A stretch of DNA of 64,000 nucleotides from Hydrogenophaga pseudoflava NBRC 102511 (GCF_001592285.1 NZ_BCWQ01000006.1:124001-188000); one strand, 5' to 3'; positions 43,169 to 51,222 are shown, counted from the stretch's first letter. Notes: generated by a model not told the origin, from the sequence alone. A program made the numbers and translations.

Positions 43169-43390
43169 ATGCAGTTCAACCAGGCTCGCCCTGTCACCTT
43201 CGGTTCCGCCGGCGTCATCAGCCCCACCGTTGCCAAGCACCTGCAGCAACCCGCTCGCCCTGTCACCTTCGGCTCTGGCGGCGCCATCAGCCCCACCGTT
43301 GCCAAGCACCTGCAGCAACCCGCTCGCCCCGTCACCTTCGGCTCCGGTGGCTACATCAGCCCCACCGTTGCCAAGCACCTGACGAAGTAA
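43169..43390 (+). CDS. Repeat peptide: three near-identical 23-residue units
   Basis: The 73-residue product is MQFNQ followed by three units. Each begins ARPVTFGS, then A/G-G-V/A/Y, and then ISPTVAKHL; units 1 and 2 end QQP and the last ends TK. There is no Cys, no membrane segment and only a five-residue lead, so it is not a classical signal or leader peptide. AGGAG sits nine bases before the ATG (43155-43159), a strong ribosome site. I do not recognise the family. It could be a multi-core peptide precursor, a structural repeat protein, or a toxin-like peptide. The transporter and DUF6065-like genes follow. Confidence 0.72.
   Translation: MQFNQARPVTFGSAGVISPTVAKHLQQPARPVTFGSGGAISPTVAKHLQQPARPVTFGSGGYISPTVAKHLTK
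43184..43381 (+). repeat. Three 69-base direct repeats
   Basis: Units begin at 43184, 43253 and 43322; the third is cut after 60 bases. Only scattered bases differ, mostly silent or at the two variable codons. The DNA similarity is higher than the protein needs, suggesting recent duplication or conversion between units. Confidence 0.93.
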
Positions 43391-43416
43391 CCTCGGCCCG
43401 AATACTGTTCCAACAG

Positions 43417-43447
43417 GAGGGATATGTGAAAACATATCCCTCTTTTT
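43417..43447 (+). terminator. Perfect hairpin terminator before the EamA gene
   Basis: GAGGGATATGT (43417-43427) pairs exactly with ACATATCCCTC (43432-43442) around a GAAA tetraloop, followed by five T (43443-43447). It ends two bases before the EamA start codon. It also covers most of an AGGAGG ribosome site (43415-43420). It could end most transcripts from the peptide gene and leave a controlled fraction for the downstream genes. Confidence 0.9.
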
Positions 43448-43452
43448 CATGA
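43426..43452 (+). CDS. Possible 8-codon leader peptide inside the terminator
   Basis: AGGAGG (43415-43420) is followed after five bases by GTG (43426), which opens a frame of eight codons (M-K-T-Y-P-S-F-S) and stops at TGA 43450-43452. That stop overlaps the EamA ATG (43449) as ATGA. Translation through the hairpin would open it and feed the transporter gene. It is too short to test by similarity; the tidy overlap is the main evidence. Confidence 0.4.
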   Translation: MKTYPSFS

Positions 43453-44390
43453 CCTCACACCACAAAGGGTTGGCAGCCACGCTGCTGTTTGCGCTGATCC
43501 TTGGAACCATTCCCGCCATCACCCGGCTTGCGGTTACCACCAATGCACATTTGCTTGACCTCTGGTTGCTTCGGTGCTTGGTTGGCGGCCTCCTCTTGTT
43601 GCCCTACCTTGGGTACCGCTTGTACTCAAGACAATTGCCAGCACGATTTCTACTGATTGGCGCCGTGCTTGCTTTTTGCCAAGGCTGGGGAGCACATCTC
43701 TTTTCAATTGCTGGCATGCAATTCGCTCCAGCGAGCCACACATCCGCACTTGGTCCGGGCGTCATATCAATATGGGTTGCGATGTGGGGCTTTCTCATTT
43801 TCAGAAACAAACCTAAACAACAAGAAATCTATAGCTTCCCATTTCTACTCGCGGGAGCTGCCATCATCATGGTCAACGCGGGCTTCATATTGAATGATCC
43901 CAAGATGCTCACGGGTGACTTGTTCTACTTAGGATCATCCTGCGTCTCGGCCATCTATCTGGTCTACCTCAAGAACAAAAATCTAAAAACACTTGACGGG
44001 GCTGCTGTTATTGCATTCTTCTCTGCCATTGTCGCTTCGCTGGTATTTCTGGCAAGTCCGCACGAATCCCGGCTGCCTCTCCTTCCCATCAGAGACCTGA
44101 TCTTTCAAGTGATGGTGCAGGGAGTGATTGCTGGTGCCTTCATATATGTACTGATCGGCTATGCGATCAGTCGCGTAGGGGCGCAACAGTTCACAATCAT
44201 CGGATCGATCATCCCTGTCATTTCCATGTTTGCCGGGAAGTACATTACAGGAGATCCTTTCAACTCTCTGGACATTGCGGCTATCATCATTATCGCAATT
44301 GGAATTGTGATCGGAGTCAAGAACTCTTCACCCGCCCAAAACAAAATCAACCCGAACCAGAAACATGCAGTTCTACAAGATATTTCCTGA
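43449..44390 (+). CDS. EamA-family (DMT) transporter
   Basis: The 313-residue protein has about ten hydrophobic helices in two EamA repeats (about 10-140 and 150-290), the layout of drug/metabolite exporters. Codon use is clearly AT-richer than the rest of the window: 25 G/C out of 60 bases at 43801-43860. No normal ribosome site lies before the ATG, because the AGGAGG is 28 bases away and within the hairpin. Its C-terminus is Asn/Gln/Lys-rich. It overlaps the DUF6065-like gene by 26 bases. Export of the peptide, a fragment, or a small molecule is possible. Confidence 0.82.
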   Translation: MTSHHKGLAATLLFALILGTIPAITRLAVTTNAHLLDLWLLRCLVGGLLLLPYLGYRLYSRQLPARFLLIGAVLAFCQGWGAHLFSIAGMQFAPASHTSALGPGVISIWVAMWGFLIFRNKPKQQEIYSFPFLLAGAAIIMVNAGFILNDPKMLTGDLFYLGSSCVSAIYLVYLKNKNLKTLDGAAVIAFFSAIVASLVFLASPHESRLPLLPIRDLIFQVMVQGVIAGAFIYVLIGYAISRVGAQQFTIIGSIIPVISMFAGKYITGDPFNSLDIAAIIIIAIGIVIGVKNSSPAQNKINPNQKHAVLQDIS

Positions 44391-45105
44391 AGCCATCACC
44401 CCCATGAAGGCAGAAAAGTCTGCACTGGGTAGTTTGCCTACAGCGGGATTTCAGTATTGCGAACCGGTCAGAACCGCATCTTCCCATGGATGGCTTGTAT
44501 TTCCACCGAAAGACATTGTTCTGAAATTTGACGGCAAGGAGGTTTTTACTCATGTGAATGGGGAGTGGGAAGCCCTGAGTCACTTGTATTTCGACGATGA
44601 TTTCTGGCAACAATGGGATGACATGGTCCCCGAGTCGATTCGCGGAATCCGGGTCCCTTATCTCTCAACAACCTTCTACCCCGGCCTGATTCAGATTTGG
44701 TCTGGACTGCTGGTAGAAACCGAGAGTGGGTATTCGTCGCATGTCCGGCCCATTGCAAACTACTTCCGAAGCAGCTCATACGTCACCTATGAGGGTATCG
44801 TCAGAACCGACACTCACAAGCCTTGGCCATTGTTCGGAAATATTCGCCTCACAGCCACAGACCACATCATCAAACTAGACAAACACGTCCCACTCTTTCA
44901 ACTTCAGAAAGTTCAGAATGAATGCTTGAAAGATACGGAGACGATTTGCCACGATCTGATGTCCGATCCAAACATGTTGGGAAACAGATTCACCGAGGAC
45001 ATGTGGAAGGGCTTTTCAGGGACGGTACGTGACGCAGACGCGACCCAGCCCAGACGCGTGGGTGAGTACGCGGCAATCGTGAGAAAAGAAAGCAAGCGCG
45101 ACTAA
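44365..45105 (+). CDS. DUF6065-like protein of unknown function
   Basis: The 246-residue soluble protein starts MQFYKIFPEAITPMKAEKSA. It resembles DUF6065 proteins in having C-x-P followed by SSHGWLVFPP near residue 45, an acidic middle, and a region with RTDTHKPWPLFGNIRLTATDH. Two His/Trp clusters could form an active site, but none is proven. It overlaps the end of the EamA gene, so the two are co-expressed. Codon use is AT-rich like its partner. The assignment to DUF6065 is from remembered family pattern and is tentative. Confidence 0.6.
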   Translation: MQFYKIFPEAITPMKAEKSALGSLPTAGFQYCEPVRTASSHGWLVFPPKDIVLKFDGKEVFTHVNGEWEALSHLYFDDDFWQQWDDMVPESIRGIRVPYLSTTFYPGLIQIWSGLLVETESGYSSHVRPIANYFRSSSYVTYEGIVRTDTHKPWPLFGNIRLTATDHIIKLDKHVPLFQLQKVQNECLKDTETICHDLMSDPNMLGNRFTEDMWKGFSGTVRDADATQPRRVGEYAAIVRKESKRD

Positions 45106-45115
45106 GCGCAATCGC

Positions 45116-45760
45116 TCACCAGCGCGCCGGCAAGGCTTTGAGCAGCCAGATCCAGCGCTCGCGCACGGCGATGTAGCCGCCAGTTTCCAGGTCCTTGAGC
45201 AGGCGGGACACCATTTCGCGCGAACACGCGAGGTGTTGGGCCAGCTCCTGGTGGGTGAGGCGCTCTGAAAGCCGGCGCTCGCCAGAGGCTTCGGGCTCCT
45301 GCGCCAGCTGGTTGAGCAGTCGCACCAAGCGCCCGTACACGTCGATGAGGGCCACATTGCCGGCGCTCTCGGTGGCCAGCCGAGCGCGGCGGATCAGCCG
45401 GGCCATGAGTTCCAGTGCGAACTCGGGGTGCTGGGCAATGTAGTTCAGCAACACGGCGCGGGAGATCACGGAACAGGTGGTTGCATCGACCGCCTCCACG
45501 TTGGCCGAGCGCGGGCCACCGTCGAGCGACATTTCGCCCACATATTCCAGAGGGCCGTAGAAGCCCAGGGTCAGTTCCTTGCCGTTGCCATCACCGAGGA
45601 AGGCCCGCAGACGCCCCTGCAGGACGATGTAGATCGTGTCCCCGGACTCACCTTCCTGGATCAGCAGCGCGCCGTTGCGGTAGCGCCGCTGCACGCCCAA
45701 TGCCGCCAGTGCCTGGATGTGGGAGGAAGGCTCTGTGCTGGCGGGAAGGAAGGCGGACAT
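45116..45760 (-). CDS. CRP/FNR-family regulator with cAMP-type pocket
   Basis: The 214-residue protein has a cyclic-nucleotide-binding fold (about 20-130) and a winged helix-turn-helix (about 160-205, LTHQELAQHLACSREMVSRLLKDLE). In the binding loop VGEMSLDGGPRSANVEA, E76, R84 and S85 match the residues that hold cAMP in E. coli CRP. No Fe-S Cys cluster of FNR type is present. It follows the LuxR-type gene by six bases, so the two share a transcript. It ends just 10 bases from the convergent island gene. Confidence 0.85.
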   Translation of the reverse strand: MSAFLPASTEPSSHIQALAALGVQRRYRNGALLIQEGESGDTIYIVLQGRLRAFLGDGNGKELTLGFYGPLEYVGEMSLDGGPRSANVEAVDATTCSVISRAVLLNYIAQHPEFALELMARLIRRARLATESAGNVALIDVYGRLVRLLNQLAQEPEASGERRLSERLTHQELAQHLACSREMVSRLLKDLETGGYIAVRERWIWLLKALPARW

Positions 45761-45766
45761 CCGGGC

Positions 45767-46480
45767 TCATGGTTGGGCAAACTCCATGGCATTGTGCGGC
45801 ATCGCGGAGATCACCCGCAAGGCGGGGACCATGGGCGGCAGGCTGTGCACCTTCTGCATCAGGGCCCGGATGCTGCCACAGCCGGTTTTTTCGCGCAGCG
45901 CCTTGATCTGGCTGCGCACGGTGGATTCGGCCACCTTGTGGTCGGAAGCGATCTCGGGAATCGAGGCACCGCGGCACAGGGCCAGCAGCACCGCCTCTTC
46001 GCTGGGGCTCAGGTTCTGCGAGCGGGCGAACATGCGCAGCGCCAGGTTGTCGCAGGCATTCTTGCGAGAGAGCAGCACCAGCACGGTGGGCGCGTCGAAC
46101 TCCAGCGGGTGGCTCAGCGGCACGAAGGCCAGCGACAGTTCGTGTTCGCCCTGCTTGAGCTGCAGCAGGCGGCGCTGGCCGCGCAGCGCGTGTTCCAGGG
46201 CGCTCTGGATCTGGGTGGTGAGCTCGGTGTTGCGCCCCAGCAGAGAGCGGGCGTGGGTGATGATCACCCGACCGGTCGACATTTCGTGCCGCGCCAGGTG
46301 GTTGGCGTGGCGGATGTGGCCCTGGGCGTCGATCACCAGCAGGCCGTAGTCGACTTCGTCCAGCACCCGCAACAGCAGGTCCTGTCCCAGGCTGTCCGGC
46401 ACCGGCTGCGTGCGCTCGGCGTGGAAGTACAGGTCGCTGGTGGTGCGGTCCATCAGGTGGCGTTGGGCGGTGGTTTCCAT
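45767..46480 (-). CDS. PAS-LuxR-type transcriptional regulator
   Basis: The 237-residue protein has a PAS-like sensor region (about 30-140, with DYGLLVIDAQGHIRHANHLA) and a C-terminal LuxR helix-turn-helix (about 175-230: LSPSEEAVLLALCRGASIPEIASDHKVAESTVRSQI, in part). No receiver domain is present. GAGGAAA lies before the ATG at 46480, which fixes the start. It leads a two-gene unit with the CRP-family gene. Confidence 0.82.
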   Translation of the reverse strand: METTAQRHLMDRTTSDLYFHAERTQPVPDSLGQDLLLRVLDEVDYGLLVIDAQGHIRHANHLARHEMSTGRVIITHARSLLGRNTELTTQIQSALEHALRGQRRLLQLKQGEHELSLAFVPLSHPLEFDAPTVLVLLSRKNACDNLALRMFARSQNLSPSEEAVLLALCRGASIPEIASDHKVAESTVRSQIKALREKTGCGSIRALMQKVHSLPPMVPALRVISAMPHNAMEFAQP

Positions 46481-46611
46481 GGCGCTTTCCTCGTGTGTTG
46501 CGGATGGGGAAAGCTTAGAAACCGGGCAGGATCTTGAGGCGTGTGCCATTGCCCACCGGCCTGTGACCTATTCACAAAGTCTGTTGTCAGAAAGCAACAA
46601 ACTCACCCCGC

Positions 46612-48309
46612 TCAGCGGGATTTGTTCCGGATCGCCGAGAGGGTTCCGCGGGTGGTGATGACCTCCGGATCGAGCATGACCTCGATCAGCGAACCGCTGT
46701 CGGCGGCCAGCGCCCGCTGCAAGGCCGGCTCGAACTCCAGGGTGTGGGTGATGCGTTCGGCCGCGTAGCCATAGGCCCGCGCGAGCGCGCAGAAGTCGGG
46801 GTTCCGCAGGTCCGAGCCACTCACGCGCGCCGGGTATTCGCGCTCCTGGTGCATGCGGATGGTGCCGTAGGTGCCGTTGTTGAGCAGCAGTACGACCGAC
46901 TTCGCGCCGTGCTGCACCGCCGTGGCCAGTTCCTGCCCGTTCATGAGGAAGTCGCCGTCCCCCGCAATGGTGAAGGCGGTGCGGCCGGAGAGGATGGCGG
47001 CCCCGATGCCCGCGGGCACGCCGTAGCCCATGGCGCCGTTGGTCGGGGCCAGTTGCGTCTTGTGCCCCTTGGCCAAGCCGTGGTAGCGGTAGAAGCGGTG
47101 CAGCCAGCTGGCGAAATTGCCTGCGCCGTTGGTCAGCACCGCGTCGGCTGGCAGGTGCTTTTGCAGCGTATGGATGAGGGCGGGCATGTCGATGTTGCCG
47201 GGCAGCACGATGCCGCCATTGGTCACCTCCACGTTGGCCTCGTAGTCGGCGTGGCAGGCGGCCGTCCACGTCGACCATGGCAGGCTGGGCGGTGCGGTCA
47301 GCACCTCCAGCGAACGCGCCGCCGCGTTCATCGTGGCCTGGATCGCGAGCGTGGGCTGGTAAACCCGGCCCAGCTCCTCGCCGCTGGCGTGGATGTGCAC
47401 CAGCTTCTGCGTCGGCACCGGCGCTTCCAGCAGCGTGTAGCCGCCGGTGGTCGCCTCGCCCAGTCGCGGACCGATGGCCAGGACCAGGTCGCTCTCACGG
47501 ATGCGCCGGGCCAGTGCCGGGTTGATGCCCAGGCCGACATCGCCCGCGTACAGCGGGTGGTGGTTGTCGAAGCAGTCCTGGAAGCGGAAGGCGTTGGCCA
47601 CCGGCAGCTGCCAGTTCTCGGCGAAGCGCTGCAGCGCGGCGGCGGACTGCGGCGTCCAGCCTCCGCCGCCGGCGATCACCAGCGGCCGCTGTGCCGCCAG
47701 CAGCAGTGTGCGCAGCTCGCGCAGTGCGCCCGGGTCGGCCCAGGCCTGCACCGGCTCCACGCGCGGCAGCGGGTTAGCGTCCACCGTCTGCGTCAGCATG
47801 TCCTCGGGCAGCACCAGCACCACCGGGCCGGGCCGGCCGTTCATGGCGGTGGCGAAGGCGCGCGCCACGTATTCGGGGATGCGTCGCGGATCGTCGATGC
47901 GCTCGACGCGCTTGGCCATGCCTTTCGTGCTCGGGCCGAAGAAGGCGTTGTAGTCCACCTCCTGGAAGGCCTCGCGGTCGCGCGCGTCGCTGGCCACGTC
48001 GCCCACGAACAGCACCATCGGCGTCGAGTCCTGGAACGCGGTGTGCAGGCCGATGGAGGCGTTGGTCGCGCCCGGCCCTCGTGTCACGAAACACACGCCC
48101 GGCCGGCCGGTCAGCTTGCCCTGGGCCTCGGCCATGAAGGCCGCCCCACCCTCCTGGCGGTTGATCACGAAGCGGATGCGGTCGGCGCGGTCGTGAAAGC
48201 CGTCGAGCACGGCGAGATAGCTTTCGCCCGGCACGCCGAACGCGTGGGTCACGCCCTGGGCGATGAGGCAGTCGACGAGCAGGTGTCCGGCAAGTTTTGG
48301 TGTGGTCAT
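46612..48309 (-). CDS. Acetolactate synthase-like thiamine diphosphate enzyme
   Basis: The 565-residue ThDP enzyme has the three-domain build of acetolactate synthase/benzoylformate decarboxylase. The catalytic Glu is in GVPGES (E29), then FVTRGPGATNASIG. The ThDP-binding motif GDGDFLMNGQELATAVQHG begins near residue 448 and closes with NNGTYGTIRMH. It stands alone, without a small subunit gene, so a catabolic or non-biosynthetic role is more likely than branched-chain synthesis. The MFS gene lies 19 bases upstream on the same strand. Confidence 0.82.
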   Translation of the reverse strand: MTTPKLAGHLLVDCLIAQGVTHAFGVPGESYLAVLDGFHDRADRIRFVINRQEGGAAFMAEAQGKLTGRPGVCFVTRGPGATNASIGLHTAFQDSTPMVLFVGDVASDARDREAFQEVDYNAFFGPSTKGMAKRVERIDDPRRIPEYVARAFATAMNGRPGPVVLVLPEDMLTQTVDANPLPRVEPVQAWADPGALRELRTLLLAAQRPLVIAGGGGWTPQSAAALQRFAENWQLPVANAFRFQDCFDNHHPLYAGDVGLGINPALARRIRESDLVLAIGPRLGEATTGGYTLLEAPVPTQKLVHIHASGEELGRVYQPTLAIQATMNAAARSLEVLTAPPSLPWSTWTAACHADYEANVEVTNGGIVLPGNIDMPALIHTLQKHLPADAVLTNGAGNFASWLHRFYRYHGLAKGHKTQLAPTNGAMGYGVPAGIGAAILSGRTAFTIAGDGDFLMNGQELATAVQHGAKSVVLLLNNGTYGTIRMHQEREYPARVSGSDLRNPDFCALARAYGYAAERITHTLEFEPALQRALAADSGSLIEVMLDPEVITTRGTLSAIRNKSR

Positions 48310-48328
48310 GCCGGAATTGTGCACAGAC

Positions 48329-49561
48329 TCAGCGGCCTGTCCGGCGGCCCACGCCGATGGCGGCATAGACGGACACCAGCAGCACCAGCGCCGCGCCCGC
48401 CAGCGTCAGCGCGTACCAGCCCCGGTCCATGAACACGCCAAAGATCATCGGAGAGACCGCGAAACCGACGTCCAGCCCCGAGTACACCGTGCCATAGACG
48501 CGCCCGGTCGCGCCCTTGGGCGTCGCCTTCTTGATCATCATGTCCCGGCTGGGGCCGCCCACGCCGATTGCAAAACCGGTGGCCGCCAGGACCACCATGG
48601 TGCCGGTGCCATTGAGCCAGCCGGTGGCACAGACCAGCAGCAGCAAGGCGCCGGCGGTCATCGCCCAGGCCACGACGCGATCGCTGTGTCTCGAGGTGGC
48701 GGCCACAAAGCCGCCGACGAACATGCCCACCGCGCCGCACAGCATGTAGGCGCTGACAGTGAGCGTGGCCGCCTCGACGCTGACCCCGTGCAACTGCTTG
48801 AGGATGGATGGCGCATAGCTCTGCACCACCGCCAGCGTCATGGTGGACAGCAGGAAGAAGGCGAAGCACCACCAGACCACGGGCAGCTTCATGAACGCAA
48901 GGTCGGAGCCCTTGGGTGCATCGGCGTGGCGCACATGCACCTCGGTGCGCAGCTTCTCGCGCTGCCAGAACAGCAGCGACAGCACCGCCACATACAGCAG
49001 CGCGGCGGCGTGGTAGGCGGTGCGCCAGTCGGCCAGCGCCGTGATGCCGACCAGAAAAGCGGGGGCGAGCGCCCAGCCCAGGTTGCCGGTCAGGCCATGG
49101 GCGCTGAAGGCGTAGCCCAGCCGCGGCGCCGAGACGCGCTGGTTCAGGATGGTGAAGTCGGCCGGGTGGAATGGCGCGTTGCCCAGGCCCGCCAGCACCG
49201 CCACCATCACCAGACCGGCGTAGCCGGTGGCCATGGACGCTGCCAGCGAGGCCAGCAGGAAGCAGCCGATGGCGGCAAACAGCACTGGGCGCGCGCCGAT
49301 GCGGTCGACCACGAACCCGGACATCGCCTGGCCGGAACCCGAGATCACGAAGAAGATGCTCATCAGCAAGCCGACGTCGGAGTAGCTCAGGCCGAAGTCG
49401 CGCATGAAGATCGGGAACAACGGCGCCAGCAGCAGGTGCGAGAAGTGGGAGGTGCCGTGCGCCAGACCGACCAGGCCGATGACGGCGGCGTCCTGCTTCA
49501 AGGGAACGGGGTTGGCCGGCGGGGGCACGGCGTCGAGAGTGGCGGTGTTCATGCGGGGCAT
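48329..49561 (-). CDS. MFS transporter (fosmidomycin-resistance-like)
   Basis: The protein has about twelve hydrophobic helices. Its first half has GLAHGTSHFSHLLLAPLFPIF, GLLMSIFFVISGSGQ and the FHP motif in GNAPFHPADF, as in Fsr-type efflux proteins. The MFS motif A-like region is GFVVDRIGARPVL. The start is taken at ATG 49561; a second ATG three codons later (49552) is nearly as good. A divergent AraC-type gene begins 77 bases away and probably controls it. Its substrate is not known. Confidence 0.83.
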   Translation of the reverse strand: MPRMNTATLDAVPPPANPVPLKQDAAVIGLVGLAHGTSHFSHLLLAPLFPIFMRDFGLSYSDVGLLMSIFFVISGSGQAMSGFVVDRIGARPVLFAAIGCFLLASLAASMATGYAGLVMVAVLAGLGNAPFHPADFTILNQRVSAPRLGYAFSAHGLTGNLGWALAPAFLVGITALADWRTAYHAAALLYVAVLSLLFWQREKLRTEVHVRHADAPKGSDLAFMKLPVVWWCFAFFLLSTMTLAVVQSYAPSILKQLHGVSVEAATLTVSAYMLCGAVGMFVGGFVAATSRHSDRVVAWAMTAGALLLLVCATGWLNGTGTMVVLAATGFAIGVGGPSRDMMIKKATPKGATGRVYGTVYSGLDVGFAVSPMIFGVFMDRGWYALTLAGAALVLLVSVYAAIGVGRRTGR

Positions 49562-49638
49562 GGTACGGGCTGACGCAGCGGCCGATATGCGATAGAAAGA
49601 CAACTATCGTCGAATTTCAGCCAAATCCGGGAGCCCCC

Positions 49639-50487
49639 ATGAACAGACGCGAGCGCCGCGCCGTGCCCGTCGGCGACACCGATCCGTTCCGTCCCTCGCC
49701 GGAGCGGCCGGTGCGCTGCCGGGCTCGGGCCATGGGCCACGACACCCAGTTCGAACCGCACCACCACCCCTGGGGTCAGCTGGCGTATTGCGCAAGCGGC
49801 CTGTTGCAGGTCACGGTGGCCGACGCCGCGCCGAACCAGACCAGCGGGCTGGAGACCACCACCATCGTCCCGCCGTCGCGCGCTGTCTGGATTCCGCCGG
49901 GCGCCCGCCACGCGGTCAGCATGCTGGAGTCGTCGCAGCTCTACACGCTCTACATCGATCCGTCGGTGGTGACCGCCGAGTGGCGCCGCTCCCGGGTGCT
50001 GGTGGTTTCAGCCCTGCTGCGCGAACTGGTGCTGGGCATGGAGCTGCCGCACCACGCCGGAGACGAGCTGCGGCAGCGCGCGTTGTCCACCCTGGTGCTG
50101 GCCGAACTGGCGCACGCGCCGACCCAGCCGCTGGGCGTTCCGATGCCCGACCCGCAGCGCGGTGACCGGCGCCTGCGCGCCGTGTGCGAGGCGGTGCTCA
50201 ACGCGCCGGCGCAACACGCGACGCTGGCCGGCTGGGCCGCCCACAGCGGCGCCAGCGAGCGCACTCTGGCGCGCCTGTTCCGGGACGAGCTGGGCATGGG
50301 CTTTCAGCGCTGGCGGCAGCAGGTGCTGCTGGCGCACGCGCTGCCGATGCTGGCCAGGGGCACGCCGGTGAGCCAGGTGGCCGCCGCCGCTGGCTACGCC
50401 AGCGACAGCGCCTTCAGCGCCATGTTCCGCGCCGCACTGGGCCAGCCGCCGTCGCGCTTTGGCCCGATGACGGCGGGACCCGCCTGA
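49639..50487 (+). CDS. AraC-family regulator with cupin sensor
   Basis: The 282-residue protein has an N-terminal cupin (about 25-110) with metal-type His in FEPHHHPWGQLAYCASG and PPGARHAVSML. A C-terminal AraC helix-turn-helix pair follows (about 190-280, ATLAGWAAHSGASERTLARLFR, then GTPVSQVAAAAGYASDSAFSAMFR; only parts quoted). The layout matches NimR-type regulators that sit divergent to an exporter gene, as here. It probably controls the MFS transporter. Confidence 0.83.
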   Translation: MNRRERRAVPVGDTDPFRPSPERPVRCRARAMGHDTQFEPHHHPWGQLAYCASGLLQVTVADAAPNQTSGLETTTIVPPSRAVWIPPGARHAVSMLESSQLYTLYIDPSVVTAEWRRSRVLVVSALLRELVLGMELPHHAGDELRQRALSTLVLAELAHAPTQPLGVPMPDPQRGDRRLRAVCEAVLNAPAQHATLAGWAAHSGASERTLARLFRDELGMGFQRWRQQVLLAHALPMLARGTPVSQVAAAAGYASDSAFSAMFRAALGQPPSRFGPMTAGPA

Positions 50488-50844
50488 TCAGAGCACCTCT
50501 TGCAGCCGTTCCTTCGGGCGGCAGAGCACGGTGCCGCGCGGCGTCACGACGATGGGCCGCTCGACCAGCACGGGGTGCTGCACCATCAGGTCCAGCCATT
50601 CGGCGTCGCTGCGTTCGGGGTTGGCTTCGGCCAGCCCGGCATAGAGGTCGCCCTTGCGGCGCAGCAGTTCGCCAGCGCTCATGCCCATGGCCTTGAGCAG
50701 CGCGGTCAGCTGCTCCCGGGTGTAGGGCTGCTTGAGGTAGTCAATCACCTCTGGCTCGACCCCGGTCTCGCGGATCGCGGCCAGCACGTTGCGCGAGGTG
50801 CTGCACTGGGGGTTGTGGAAGATGGTGATGGAAGAAGGCTTCAT
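50488..50844 (-). CDS. arsC: ArsC-family reductase
   Basis: The 118-residue thioredoxin-fold protein has the ArsC catalytic signature FHNPQCSTSRNVLAAI (Cys about residue 14) and later basic residues around GVEPEVIDYLKQPYTREQL that recall the E. coli ArsC type. That group uses glutaredoxin to reduce arsenate. No other ars gene is adjacent, so it may instead be one of the ArsC-like proteins of uncertain substrate. It converges with the AraC gene. Confidence 0.83.
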   Translation of the reverse strand: MKPSSITIFHNPQCSTSRNVLAAIRETGVEPEVIDYLKQPYTREQLTALLKAMGMSAGELLRRKGDLYAGLAEANPERSDAEWLDLMVQHPVLVERPIVVTPRGTVLCRPKERLQEVL

Positions 50845-50975
50845 CGCGGTGCTCCGTGCGTTTCGCGGCCGAGCATAACGCCCGGTGGCGGTGCAGCGGC
50901 GGGCGTCACACCCCTGTCATCTCGGGCCCGTATCTTGCTCGACGCACACACAAAACGCGCCAGCAGGGGAAGACG

Positions 50976-51212
50976 ATGAACGCACCACAACGCATTGCCA
51001 AGACACCGAAGGCCTGGGAGGCGCTGTCACGCCCCGACCTGGTCGGCCGCCGCGCCCACAGCCTGCTGCTCATGGCCAACGGCCGCCGCAGCGAACGCGA
51101 GCTGTCGGCACTGCTGGGTGGCGATGTCAGCGATCTGGCCGCGGGTCTGCTGCAGCAGGGCTACCTGCAGCCAGTGCCGCTGATGCTCTACGGAGACAAC
51201 GACAGCGCCTGA
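50976..51212 (+). CDS. Small conserved hypothetical protein
   Basis: A 78-residue protein with the helical core RAHSLLLMANGRRSERELSALLGGDVSDLAAGLLQQGYLQPV, only parts of which are cited. The segment recalls a small winged helix, though no DNA-binding role is established. AGGGGA lies about seven bases before the ATG. I recognise a pattern common to Comamonadaceae genomes but no named family. It is divergent from arsC. Confidence 0.55.
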   Translation: MNAPQRIAKTPKAWEALSRPDLVGRRAHSLLLMANGRRSERELSALLGGDVSDLAAGLLQQGYLQPVPLMLYGDNDSA

Positions 51213-51222
51213 GCGGCGCCAC

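Noticed and set aside
43184..43381. CRISPR array
   Set aside because: Repeats are 69 bases, adjoin with no spacers, and are in frame in a gene with a good ribosome site.
38000..45110. Integrative mobile element
   Set aside because: No integrase, transposase, tRNA or direct flanking repeats could be found around the island; the transfer signal is only codon and GC use.
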